Positions 49,674 to 57,479 of a DNA stretch of 64,000 nucleotides are shown in pieces (positions within the stretch are counted from its first letter, which is position 1; each line of letters begins with the position of its first letter). The translations under genes were made by a program, and so were the position numbers. The notes beneath the pieces were generated by a model that worked only from the letters and a program-made list of their open reading frames with translations, was not told the DNA's origin and made no database searches. The stretch covers positions 1 to 64,000 of the forward strand of contig WNNJ02000666.1 in the NCBI GenBank assembly GCA_012934845.2. The letters run 5' to 3'. This stretch comes from Pomphorhynchus laevis. Its lineage: Eukaryota > Acanthocephala > Palaeacanthocephala > Echinorhynchida > Pomphorhynchidae.

Positions 49674-50241
49674 ACCTGCGAAATCAACGAAACCTATGAA
49701 ATCAAGGTCAAACTGATATCTAAGAGCTACCCGATAGCATTAATATTTCATCAGATCGAATTTTGTACTTTAATGAAAATGAAATTGATGAGATGTGTAT
49801 AACACATTTAAAATCGATTATTTATTTTCGTAGAAAAAATAAAATTTCTTGCACAATTCGTTCTTGATATCACCTAGTCGTAATACAATATTAGTTGATT
49901 TTCATCTACCTAAACAAGCGCTGTTTATGTAGAGATATTATTTTTTGAATTTTTGTAATTTTTAAATTCTAATATTTTAAATATTAAAATTTTTCGATGA
50001 TTTATATTCGTCGCTATTTGTTGAACGAACATTGTGAACTAGTTATACAAAAAGTTGTCATTTCCTTATTTCTCTTTAGAACCAGTCATTGTGGGCAAAT
50101 ATGGTTATAAAAAATATCGGAACAGTTGGAAAATTTTCATCTGATCGATCAATAATGGAATATGCTAAAGACATATGGGGTGTACCGATACGAAGGGAAG
50201 CACTTCCAGCTCCAAAACAAGGTCGACTAAAAGCAAAGTGA
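29773..50241 (+). CDS. PYG: Glycogen phosphorylase, complete 17-exon gene
   Basis: Exons: 29773-30003, 32139-32240, 32286-32468, 32516-32647, 33205-33316, 33366-33448, 33497-33643, 33689-33928, 38195-38358, 39924-40038, 40086-40187, 40238-40444, 40501-40722, 42882-43009, 43062-43199, 44925-44991, 50080-50241. All phases match and give 844 aa (human liver form: 847). The enzyme releases glucose-1-phosphate from glycogen in the cytosol. Seen: the regulatory phosphorylation site KRQISVKG (Ser11, equivalent to Ser14), [82 protein letters not shown], and GTGNMKFM with the pyridoxal-phosphate lysine (Lys678). It ends SGKFSSD-like, then WGVP and a basic tail. Conservation of Ser11 implies control by phosphorylase kinase. 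Introns of 45-60 bp alternate with introns of 2-5 kb filled with retroelements. No lesion seen. Confidence 0.95.
30520..31300 (-). mobile_element. LINE-A-like fragment in phosphorylase intron 1
   Basis: Antisense reading gives [20 protein letters not shown], an [18 protein letters not shown] segment, then [17 protein letters not shown]. These align with the post-RT region of LINE-A ([46 protein letters not shown]). A further decayed stretch to about 31720 probably belongs to the same insertion. Confidence 0.65.
34320..35370 (+). mobile_element. PLE copy D in phosphorylase intron 8
   Basis: A 5'-truncated copy with the best-preserved RT C-terminal part in the window. [19 protein letters not shown] is followed by [15 protein letters not shown] and [18 protein letters not shown], ending near 34997. 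The full 3' region runs from 35030 to the GACTCAGTTAGCTGATTTG tail. Within the 3' region GGCCCC (35071-35076) can pair with GGGGCC (35096-35101), and CTGCTATG with CATAGCAG, interleaved. It lies in sense orientation to the host gene. Confidence 0.75.
35700..36235 (+). mobile_element. LINE-B 3' fragment
   Basis: Encodes [20 protein letters not shown], then [18 protein letters not shown] and the [11 protein letters not shown] zinc knuckle. The same segment closes the protein of LINE-B at 19.4 kb. It ends with GTCGAGAGGCGGCAG and AATAAAATC. Two near-tail PLE scraps flank it (about 35490-35560 and 36565-36640). Confidence 0.65.
36240..37010. other. AT-rich low-complexity intron sequence
   Basis: Dense TAATTATTAAT-type sequence with no coding or structured repeat beyond simple inverted AT runs. 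Confidence 0.5.
37020..37830 (-). mobile_element. Two antisense PLE fragments
   Basis: Reverse-strand copies of the PLE RT core, about 37020-37530 and 37535-37830. Both contain the [16 protein letters not shown] and YIDDI regions. They lie head to tail with each other and inverted to copy D in the same intron. Both are broken, with several breaks. Confidence 0.65.
37840..38190. other. AT-rich end of phosphorylase intron 8
   Basis: Low-complexity sequence up to the CTTTTAG acceptor at 38194. Confidence 0.5.
38360..39920. other. Phosphorylase intron 9, nothing recognised
   Basis: About 1.56 kb of AT-rich sequence with no element that I could match elsewhere in the window. Confidence 0.5.
41040..41800 (+). 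repeat. Permuted hammerhead-box repeat, tandem pair in intron 13
   Basis: Two head-to-tail units with a spacing of about 286 bp (AAAGCAGACGAGTTGAGTGA near 41304 and its relative near 41586). Unit 1: GGATC 41343-41347, GAAAC 41348-41352, helix ACG/CGT with loop AGAAA ending in GTA at 41362, CTGATGA 41379-41385, GGTTC 41386-41390. Unit 2 is decayed (GGAAT-GAAAC, CTGATTTTGTTC). The flanks align with the antisense copy at 15155-15660. Confidence 0.65.
42049..42662 (+). mobile_element. LINE-A 3' fragment in phosphorylase intron 13
   Basis: Encodes the post-RT region ([35 protein letters not shown]). It then runs through CGCATTTGCCACGTTAAATAAATC, the LINE-A 3' terminus. It has frame changes and internal stops. 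The composition is less AT-rich than the surrounding intron. Confidence 0.7.
43450..43455 (-). terminator. Poly(A) signal of the nested ankyrin gene
   Basis: AATAAA on the minus strand, about 90 bp beyond the stop codon at 43546-43548. Confidence 0.45.
43546..44143 (-). CDS. Nested antisense ankyrin-repeat gene (3' part)
   Basis: Lies within intron 15 of glycogen phosphorylase, opposite strand. Proposed exons (minus): about 44143-44106 (ending KFQ, donor CAG|GTACGT), 44050-44021 ([10 protein letters not shown]), and 43943-43546. The last encodes [19 protein letters not shown], then [20 protein letters not shown], then [20 protein letters not shown] and [20 protein letters not shown], with the spacing of about three ankyrin repeats. 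It ends [10 protein letters not shown]. The introns would be 55 and 77 bp, GT-AG, in phase. One single-base frame discontinuity sits near 43780-43800, so this is either a pseudogene or a sequence error. The 5' end was not found. Partner and function are unknown; ankyrin repeats mediate protein binding. Confidence 0.55.
44230..44465 (-). mobile_element. GC-rich SINE-like repeat
   Basis: A sharply GC-richer block in AT-rich DNA. It contains a hairpin with GGAGGAGCG (44359-44367) and CGCTCCTCC (44370-44378). It also contains GATGAGTAGACTAAGGTCG then AAACG on the minus strand (about 44312-44285). About 50 bp (44261-44312) recur on the plus strand at 56508-56555. It has no open frame. I infer a SINE or other non-autonomous element; the promoter type is unclear. 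Confidence 0.5.
44644..44670 (+). ncRNA. Hammerhead-core-like motif
   Basis: CTGATGA (44644-44650), then G, then GACAG/TTGTC closing a TCTG loop (44652-44665), then GAAAA (44666-44670). The boxes are in the natural hammerhead order and helix II is well formed. Helix III and a cleavage triplet are not obvious, so it is probably a relic in a dispersed repeat. Confidence 0.35.
45340..45381. repeat. 18-bp-arm hairpin
   Basis: TACCCGGGCAACCAAAAC (45340-45357) pairs with 45363-45381 with one bulged G. Confidence 0.75.
45410..45441 (+). repeat. 32-bp direct repeat, left copy
   Basis: Identical to 49472-49503. The pair brackets LINE-A about 4 kb apart, so it may be an unusually long target duplication or part of an older element split by the insertion. 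Confidence 0.75.
45562..45591. repeat. 12-bp-arm hairpin
   Basis: GATCGTCGTTCT at 45562-45573 and its exact reverse complement at 45580-45591, 6-nt loop. Confidence 0.8.
45650..49330 (+). mobile_element. LINE-A, near full-length CR1/L2-like non-LTR element
   Basis: Located in the last intron (16) of glycogen phosphorylase, sense orientation. ORF1-like part at 45726-46070 (Pro/Ser-rich, then [13 protein letters not shown]). AP endonuclease at about 46380-47080 ([49 protein letters not shown]). RT from 47760-48600 ([60 protein letters not shown]). Post-RT domain at 48713-49237. 3' end CACGCATTTGCCACTTAAAT. The YADD motif reads YADN, and several frame changes and stops are present (for example near 46800, 47520 and 48600), so it is inactive but recent enough to read easily. 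Confidence 0.8.
47957..47994. repeat. Perfect 17-bp inverted repeat inside the LINE-A RT
   Basis: Arms 47957-47973 and 47978-47994 with loop AAGC. The right arm replaces ordinary RT coding sequence, so it looks like a local fold-back (template-switch) event. Confidence 0.85.
49472..49503 (+). repeat. 32-bp direct repeat, right copy
   Basis: Second copy of the repeat at 45410-45441, about 140 bp beyond the LINE-A 3' end. Confidence 0.75.
49596..49669. repeat. (AT)37 microsatellite
   Basis: Pure AT dinucleotide run of about 74 bp in phosphorylase intron 16. Confidence 0.95.
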
Positions 50242-51250
50242 TATTTGGGTGGACGCTAACTAGAAGATAATTTTAATATCATTTAGAAAGCTCAAACTTA
50301 TTTTACATAGCTAAACAGTTCTCATTTTAAATTCTTGTCTTGTTTGATGATGTATTTAAAAATATTGCTTTAAAATAAGATGTAGATTAACTTAAGAACG
50401 ATATAAAATTAAATTTATCTGTGAATATAAAATATCGACGATGCTTATTGTTGTAGAATCATATTCGACATAAAAATTATGACAATTGAATAATAAAAAT
50501 TAAAATTAAAAATTAAAATATAATAAATTAAATAAATTAAATTATAACAATTAAATAATAAAAATTAAAATATGATAAATTAAATAAATTAAATCATGAT
50601 AAATTAAATAAATTAAATTATGATAATTAAATAAAAATTAAAATTAAAAATTAAAATTAAAATTTAAATAAAAATTAAAAATTATGCCTAATATTTATCG
50701 CATATGCAATTCCATTAATTCCACTACTTTCAAATATTAATTCAAATATTAAATAATCCTGATATTACTTAATACTAAATATACATCCAAGTTCCCTATT
50801 GCCTAGTAGAATTAGTATCAACCCTAAATATGCAAGCCATCAAAACAACAAGCTATACGAGGCTATGATGATAAATTTATCTGTATTTAAAATTCATTTA
50901 TCAAATAATTCATTTATTATTAAATTATAATTGAAATTAGCTATTATAAATTAATAATAAACAACTGATATGACATTTTTTAATTAAAATAAGCTTGATA
51001 ATTCGGTGACATAGGTGACTAGTAATCATTTTCATATAAATAAGGCTTTATCAAAATTAAGTTTTGATCTAAATTCAGTGTATAATGTGATATATCGCTC
51101 CTAACATATTAACTCGTCTCATGTTATATTTGTGAGTGCGATACGTTTAATAAACCCCAGACTAATCTTAATCATAACTTTCTTAGTTCATAAAAAGTAT
51201 GCAAAATATTAATTAAAAAATTAATAAATTATAAAAAATAACTTCATTAA
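50242..51250. other. AT-rich sequence after phosphorylase
   Basis: A candidate AATAAA for the phosphorylase transcript lies at 50492-50497. The 50490-50690 stretch is simple AATTAAAAT-type repeat. Nothing else recognised. Confidence 0.45.
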
Positions 51251-51604
51251 CATTATTATAATAATTTTAAGGAGAGTGAGACCATTCCGCGTGAATTTAT
51301 TGTAAAACATGTAAGCCAGACGCGAAATAATGACGAAACGGCATTCGTCATTCTTTCGCGTCTGGCTTACACGTTTTACAATAAATTCATGCGGAATGAA
51401 ATCACTCTCCTTCATGATAAAAGATAGCCTATACTAAAGAGACCTGCGCTGGCATTTGCCAGTGTTTTTGCTAATGATCCTTTTTGGTGAAGCTATAGTA
51501 CTGATTTAGTACTCTATGATGTTACTAGAAAATTTTCTAGTACATCATTCACATTGATTCATTCATTGATTGCCGTCTGCCAGTCCTCCTCTGCATCCAG
51601 TAGT

Positions 51605-51663
51605 GGGAGGGATCTGGCACTGATGAGTCATTGTAATGACGAAACGGCATTCGTCATTCTTTC
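51605..51663 (+). ncRNA. Hammerhead ribozyme, array unit 1
   Basis: CTGATGA 51620-51626; helix II GTCAT/ATGAC with loop TGTA (51627-51640); GAA 51641-51643; helix III ACG/CGT with loop GCATT (51644-51654); cleavage base C at 51655 (triplet GTC). GGGAGGGAT (51605-51613) can pair with ATTCTTTC (51656-51663) using G-U pairs, but 6 nt (CTGGCA) separate it from the core. Helix I is therefore the weak point. Confidence 0.7.
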
Positions 51664-51908
51664 GCGTCTGGCTTACACGTTTTACAATAAATTCACGCGG
51701 AATGGTCTCACTCTCCTTAAATAAAAGTTATCCGATATTAAAGAGACCTGCGCTGGCATTTGCCAGTGCTTTTGCTAATGATCCTTTTTGGTGAAGCTGT
51801 AGTACTGATTTAATACATTATGATGTTACTAGAAAATTTTCTAGTACATCATTCACATTGATTCATTCATTGATTGCCGTCTGCCAGTCCTCCTCTGCAT
51901 CCAGTAGT

Positions 51909-51967
51909 GGGAGGGATCTGGCACTGATGAGTCATTGTGATGACGAAACGGCATTCGTCATTCTTTC
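51909..51967 (+). ncRNA. Hammerhead ribozyme, array unit 2
   Basis: Same core as unit 1 with loop TGTG in helix II: CTGATGA at 51924-51930, predicted cleavage after 51959. Confidence 0.7.
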
Positions 51968-52214
51968 GCGTCTGGCTTACACGTTTTACAATAAATTCAT
52001 GCGGAATGGTCTCACTCTCCTTCATGATAAAAGATAGCCTATATTAAAGAGACCTGCGCTGGCATTTGCCAGTGCTTTTGCTAATGATCCTTTTTGGTGA
52101 AGCTATAGTACTGATTTAGTACACTATGATGTTACTAGAAAATTTTCTAGTACATCATTCACATTGATTCATTCATTGATTGCCGTCTGCCAGTCCTCCT
52201 CTGCATCCAGTAGT

Positions 52215-52273
52215 GGGAGGGATCTGGCACTGATGAGTCATTGTGATGACGAAACGGCATTCGTCATTCTTTC
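52215..52273 (+). ncRNA. Hammerhead ribozyme, array unit 3
   Basis: CTGATGA at 52230-52236, predicted cleavage after 52265; otherwise as unit 2. Confidence 0.7.
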
Positions 52274-52518
52274 GCGTCTGGCTTACACGTTTTACAATAA
52301 ATTCACGCGGAATGGTCTCACTCTCCTTAAATAAAAGTTATCCGATATTAAAGAGACCTGCGCTGGCATTTGCCAGTGCTTTTGCTAATGATCCTTTTTG
52401 GTGAAGCTATAGTACTGATTTAGTACACTATGATGTTACTAGAAAATTTTCTAGTACATCATTCACATTGATTCATTCATTGATTGCCGTCTGCCAGTCC
52501 TCCTCTGCATCCAGTAGT

Positions 52519-52577
52519 GGGAGGGATCTGGCACTGATGAGTCATTGTGATGACGAAACGGCATTCGTCATTCTTTC
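52519..52577 (+). ncRNA. Hammerhead ribozyme, array unit 4
   Basis: CTGATGA at 52534-52540, predicted cleavage after 52569. A fifth CTGATGAG ends the array at 52847 without its partner box. Confidence 0.7.
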
Positions 52578-52860
52578 GCGTCTGGCTTACACGTTTTACA
52601 ATAAATTCATGCGGAATGGTCTCACTCTCCTTCATGATAAAAGATAGCCGATATTAAAGAGACCTGCGCTGGCATTTGCCAGTGCTTTTGCTAATGATCC
52701 TTTTTGGTGAAGCTATAGTACTGATTTAGTACACTATGATGTTACTAGAAAATTTTCTAGTACATCATTCACATTGATTCATTCATTGATTGCCGTCTGC
52801 CAGTCCTCCTCTGCATCCAGTAGTGGGAGGGATCTGGCACTGATGAGTATAATAATTTTA

Positions 52861-53845
52861 TCTTTCAATATTATTTTTAATATTGAAAGATATCTGTTAG
52901 CGGAATAATTTATAAAATAGATTATTGAAAGCCAAGTACCGTGTTCATTGATAAATCTAAAACACATTTTAATGCACATCGAAATATATATTCATTATTT
53001 TTATATCTAAATAAAGAAATAAAAAATTATCTTTATAAAACAATTATATAAAAAAAATATTTAATATATAATATGAAAATATATATTATATAACATATTG
53101 ATAAGGTCATTTAATTACTCACAAATCTTTAGCAGTTATCAAATATTAAATGTATAAAACGTTAATTATTATAAATTAATTTTTAAATAAATAATACCTT
53201 GTTGTACCTTGTAATTCGATAACACAAAATTTAACAATAAATCGTTTAAATTTAATTTGCAATTTATAAATTGTTTAAAGTAATCATTTTCCAAATCTAA
53301 AAAAGAATACCAGTTTTGTTTAAAATCTTTTAAATATCAACTAAGCTAATTTAAAGTAGTTAATTTTTTAAATTTTTAATAATTGTTGAAACATTAAGAA
53401 GTACAAAGAAACTTTAACTTCTATAGCATGCCGATTCGATATTATAAATTAATTTAAATAAAAATCAGTTAAAATTAAACTGACGTGCTAAATAATTATA
53501 ATGAATTATGGAATATAAAAAATGTACCCATATACTAAATCATTAAAGATAAGAGTAGAGAGAATTGTTGTTTCATCAAACATTTCATGGCTTAATTTGC
53601 AATTTAAACATTTTGAATAAAAATTAGAAATGAATTACAAATTTACTTGAAAAATCGATAGAAAAATAACAAGTTTTATTTGCAATGTAAACGGATTTGA
53701 TATAAAAGTCAATTTTCACAATAGTGTTTGGTTTCTAAATTAAAAAAAACTGCTCATACGATTGAAAAATAATTAAAAATTCTCTATAAATGGTTAATGA
53801 TTACAAACATAATACATTTTAAAATAGCAATTATTTTGATACATG
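52861..53845. other. AT-rich intergenic region, nothing recognised
   Basis: No open frame or matching repeat. A 13-nt-arm AT hairpin lies near 52858-52892. Confidence 0.5.
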
Positions 53846-53847
53846 CA

Positions 53848-53966
53848 TCACAATGCGCATTCATGCGTTTGATGTGGTTGTTGCGTTGCTTGTGTAGACC
53901 GATTCAACATCTCCTCTACCTTACGTATCAACTCGCGGGTGTATTCAATAGATTTTTCAGCTTGAG
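53848..53966 (-). CDS. Terminal coding exon of an unidentified gene
   Basis: On the minus strand a TTTTTAG acceptor is followed by 119 nt that stay open to TGA (53850-53848). They encode QAEKSIEYTRELIRKVEEML, then NRSTQATQQPHQTHECAL. The first half is a charged amphipathic helix, coiled-coil-like. Codon composition is much less AT-rich than the flanks. Upstream exons were not found; a small candidate start (MADILKLRRRNFTRRIQKLY) lies on the same strand near 57815-57715. The family is not recognised. Confidence 0.45.
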
Positions 53967-54465
53967 CTAAAAACAACAGTGAAGATGATTTTACTTAAAT
54001 AAATTATTCTAATTTTAATGCAACGCTTATTTGTAAATACTAATAATATTAGATCATATTAATATTTTGTGTTAACGCATAATAAATTATCCACACTAGA
54101 AAAATTCTTTATATAAATTTTACAACGTTTCGGTCATGAACAGTGACCCTTTTAAGATAGTACTTGTTTACAAAACAAAATTTGCTTTATATATCATGAA
54201 TACGGAAGAATACAAAGTATTTTTATCATATGCTTGTAGGTGTTTGATCTTTAATATCGTGTTTATCTGTACAATAAAGTTTTTATCATTTGAACATTTT
54301 TTATTCTTTTAAAATTACATTCATGTGACATCTAATCCTGTGGTAAGGCATAATATCCAAACATGAAAAATGTGTATAACTATAGTTTTGGATTTTATTT
54401 TTTCCTTGATTTTAAACAATTAAAAATATTGGTATATAAAAAATGTAGAAAAATGTTTTATATCC

Positions 54466-57155
54466 ATGCAAAATCAAATTAACATTGAAGATATGGAGGA
54501 AGCGATTATAAAAATGAGCGAAGAGAGATTTCAATGGGCATTCGATAACAAAATATTTTCAAATGTCGGATCAAGTAATTATATTAAATAAAAAAAATTT
54601 ATATATTAAATTAAATATAATTATACTAAATAAATTCTTTATTAATGTGCTGGCATTTATTTTTCCTTAATGCTTATTTGGCATTATTTTTTCCTTGATC
54701 CATAGTTTACATTCTGTGGATAATTATTGTCTTCTACTGATGAGCCTCAACATAGCGAAGCAACAACATATGTCACATATATCAATAAAATAAATTAAAT
54801 TTAAATATAAATATCGATTTTTAAATATCCAGGAATTATCAGGTATAGTTAAACGACAACAAAAATTATTTTAATATTTCGCTTGTAACTACTAGCATCT
54901 TTAGAAATTAACCTTTTAATTTCTGAAGATGCTAGTAGTTTCTAGCGAAATATCAAAAGAACAAATAAGTATATTTGCAAAAAACTAAATAAGTATAGGT
55001 GTTTAATACATGAGTCTATGACAGAGGAGAAATGATGCATGGTAAATGATGCATGGTAAATGATGCATGGTAAATGATGCATGGTAAATGATGCATACTA
55101 TCACATTGATAGTATGGACTAAGAAAATTTCTTCATTTTCTTCCGTATTCATAAACAGCTAATTAAAATAGTTAATAAAAAAGTTAATTTTTGAAGAGGC
55201 TAGTAGTTTCTAGCAAAATATCAAAATAAGTTTTGTTCCTGGATATTTCAAAATTTAAAATACAGATCAGGATGGATATATTTCTAATAAATATCGATAT
55301 TGTCATCATAATTTAGATTTAGATCAAAACCTTGACAGTTAAGATCGATGCATTTTGAAAACTGTAGATTGTTTTTACAAGATAGGAAAATCTATGGGGA
55401 TTTAATCTATTAAATCTAATAGATTTAAAATCTTTAAATCAATTTTAAACTTTGAACATTATATTTTTAAGAAAGGTAACCTCAATTATTAAGATATCAA
55501 AATAGCTTTAATAAAGTAATTATTTTTAAGCTGGGTGCCTAATTGCTTTAATTACTCCGGTATTACATTATCAGATAATTAAATATCTAAAATTTAGTTT
55601 TTTAAAGATATGCATTTTTAGTTCGATCATTAAATATGAAAACGAAAATAGTGAGACTAGAATAATTGAAAAATGCACACTGCTTGAAATATACTATTTC
55701 GAGCAGTATAGATTATTTTGATTGTTTTGAACTAAATTTCTAAATTATGATTTATAATTAATTTTAAAATATTAATAATATATAGTTATTACAGGAACGA
55801 AGAAGTAGAAAATATCCTTCATTTAACAAAAATTCTATATTTCGATAGCTCCTGCTATCGAAATATTTTATTGTAATCATGAATTTTGTGAAGCATTTTA
55901 TTGTAATCCCGATGATGATAGCAGGAGCTATCGAAATATAGAATTTTTATCAAATAAAGGATAATTTCTGCTTCTTCGTTTCTGTAATAACTATATATTT
56001 GAAATTGAAGAGGATTATGGGTTGAGTATTTATTATATTAATAATCTATTAATATCCTTGATGGGTTGTATGTATCATATTACGTATGTACTTTAAATTA
56101 ATTTGCGCTTTTGCAGAACGATTTTATTTGCGGTAAATAGTATTTGAATTAAAGGAATATGTAATTAAAGTAATTTATAGTAATTTAATCTTTTCATAAA
56201 TTTTGATGTGTCGGTATTGTTACATATTAGAGTTTGTCAAAATGAATTAGATTAGTGAACTGAGTCTATTTATGCTGTACTTTAATAAAATAAAAATTTT
56301 ATATGAAACCTTCTAGAAAATTTAAAAGTTCTATTGCAGAACGATTTTATTTGCGGTAAATAGTACTTGTCGAATTACTAAAGGTGTTTAAGCTGTGTTT
56401 GATTTGTATTATAAGTTTTAAAACTAATTATATTGCCAAATACTTTAAATATATGTATTTAACAAAATAACACCAATTGCTTACACTGATAAGAGCACAG
56501 TGTAGTCATGAGTATATAAAGGTCGAAACGAACCTCTGGGGCTAGGCGCATCTGGTAGACGGCGCTTGCGTTTTAAACATCCTAAAGTATACGGTATTTA
56601 ATTTCTGATCGCTGTAACTAAAAATGTGATATTTTTATATTTTTGCGAAGTTACTCTGTGCGAGTTGTGAATCTTTCTTAGCCAAATGCATGGATGAAAA
56701 AAAATATTAAATGTTTATTTTGTTTAAAGCATTTGTAAATGGCCAGTATTATATATTTGATTCATCTAGTTTCTAAAAAAGTTTAGGGTTACTAAACTTT
56801 TCATATAAATAAGGTTACTATCTATAAATAGTGTAACCTATTGTCCAATAGTAGCCTATTGGATAATTTAATAGCTTAAAAAGATATTTTTTTATCAAAA
56901 ATAATATTGTATTATTTTTCTGCGTTTGAATTAATTGATCGAATTTAAATAGCTATCTTGATTCAAATGCTATTTTTTCGTTTAAGATATGTACTTGAGC
57001 AGTTTCATCGTTTGTCATGGCTCGTTCTAGACGAAGAGCATCAAGACCGTCATTCCTGCCTACCTGTGAATATGGATATTCTTCTGCAACTGTACAGATC
57101 ACTCGAAGCCCTTTCAACAACAATTAATAATAGCAGTTCCAATGAAACTGAATAA
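54466..57155 (+). CDS. Unrecognised 97-aa protein with duplicated 16-nt microexon
   Basis: Exons 54466-54574, a 16-nt microexon (56117-56132 or its identical twin 56340-56355), and 56987-57155 join as phases 1 and 2 into 97 codons plus stop. The peptide starts [20 protein letters not shown]. The microexon supplies KRFYLR, giving [18 protein letters not shown]. It then continues [18 protein letters not shown] and [15 protein letters not shown]. Both microexon copies keep TTGCAG before and GTAAATAGTA after. Using both would break the frame, so they are alternatives, or one is inert. The protein looks all-helical and cytosolic or nuclear, with no signal or membrane segment. No family recognised. 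Short exons and spliced length fit a small complex subunit, which is only a guess. Confidence 0.6.
54874..54953. repeat. Foldback of the CTAGCGAAAT hairpin repeat
   Basis: Two head-to-head copies of the CTGAAGATGCTAG...CTAGCGAAAT motif (minus 54905-54876, plus 54923-54952) make an inverted repeat with arms of about 37 bp. It lies in intron 1 of the 97-aa gene. Confidence 0.65.
55031..55096 (+). repeat. 14-bp minisatellite, about 4.6 copies
   Basis: AATGATGCATGGTA repeated perfectly in tandem. Confidence 0.95.
55777..55999. mobile_element. MITE-like foldback element
   Basis: Inverted arms of about 80 bp (55777-55855 and 55918-55999) start with AATATATAG and end with CTATATATT. The arms contain a nested GATAGCTCCTGCTATC palindrome, and the spacer is about 60 bp. 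No coding. Located in intron 1 of the 97-aa gene. A clear target duplication was not seen outside the arms. Confidence 0.6.
56508..56600 (+). repeat. SINE-like fragment related to 44261-44312
   Basis: CATGAGTATATAAAGGTCG then AAACGAACCTCTGGGGCTAG match the reverse of the 44.27-kb repeat at about 80 percent. The following CTGGTAGACGGCGC looks tRNA-D-arm-like, but a full cloverleaf does not form. Confidence 0.45.
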
Positions 57156-57443
57156 ATTTGCATATGCATTTGATGTACATTTGATGTAAATACAATTGGA
57201 TGCAAAGTTGTTCATTCTGATAACTTTAAATAGAAGTATTAATCTCCTGTCAATTTTACTACTTTAGCGTGTGTACTCCATTTAAATTATAAATACAATT
57301 TTATCTCTATTATAAATCAATAATATCTCTATTATAAATCAATAATCAATTATCTACTGAACGTAGGCCTTAATTATATAGGAAGTGTAAATAAGTGTTT
57401 ATTATTAAAAGCGAAGTCAAGCCTCAGTCGGTTTTAACAAAAT

Positions 57444-57473
57444 TTTGACGCTCAACATTCCTTGAGCGTCAAA
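57444..57473. repeat. 12-bp-arm hairpin
   Basis: TTTGACGCTCAA (57444-57455) and its exact reverse complement (57462-57473). Confidence 0.8.
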
Positions 57474-57479
57474 GGATTT

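Larger units (their letters stand above)
51257..52860 (+). mobile_element. Retrozyme-like tandem array flanked by 13-bp target duplication
   Basis: The array occupies 51270-52847 and is bracketed by TATAATAATTTTA at 51257-51269 and 52848-52860. The internal unit is about 305 bp. Its marker GAGACCTGCGCTGG starts at 51439, 51743, 52049, 52353 and 52659, giving spacings of 304, 306, 304 and 306. Two unit variants alternate: A with TTCATGATAAAAGATAGCC, B with TTAAATAAAAGTTATCCGAT. The left end carries a 66-bp inverted partial copy (51271-51336 against 51345-51410). The right end stops immediately after CTGATGAG. There is no coding capacity. Each internal unit boundary carries a hammerhead ribozyme core. 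Animal retrozymes are known as tandem, non-coding, hammerhead-bearing retroelements, which this matches. Confidence 0.75.

Noticed and set aside
53848-53966. Identification of the coiled-coil exon as MED11
   Set aside because: Only a loose ...EY.R......EML.N resemblance with different spacing.
56535-56600. Possible bacterial-type tRNA-Leu (CTGGTAGACGGCGC and an anticodon-like TTTTAAA)
   Set aside because: Anticodon and acceptor stems do not pair, and the left part belongs to a repeat shared with 44.27 kb.
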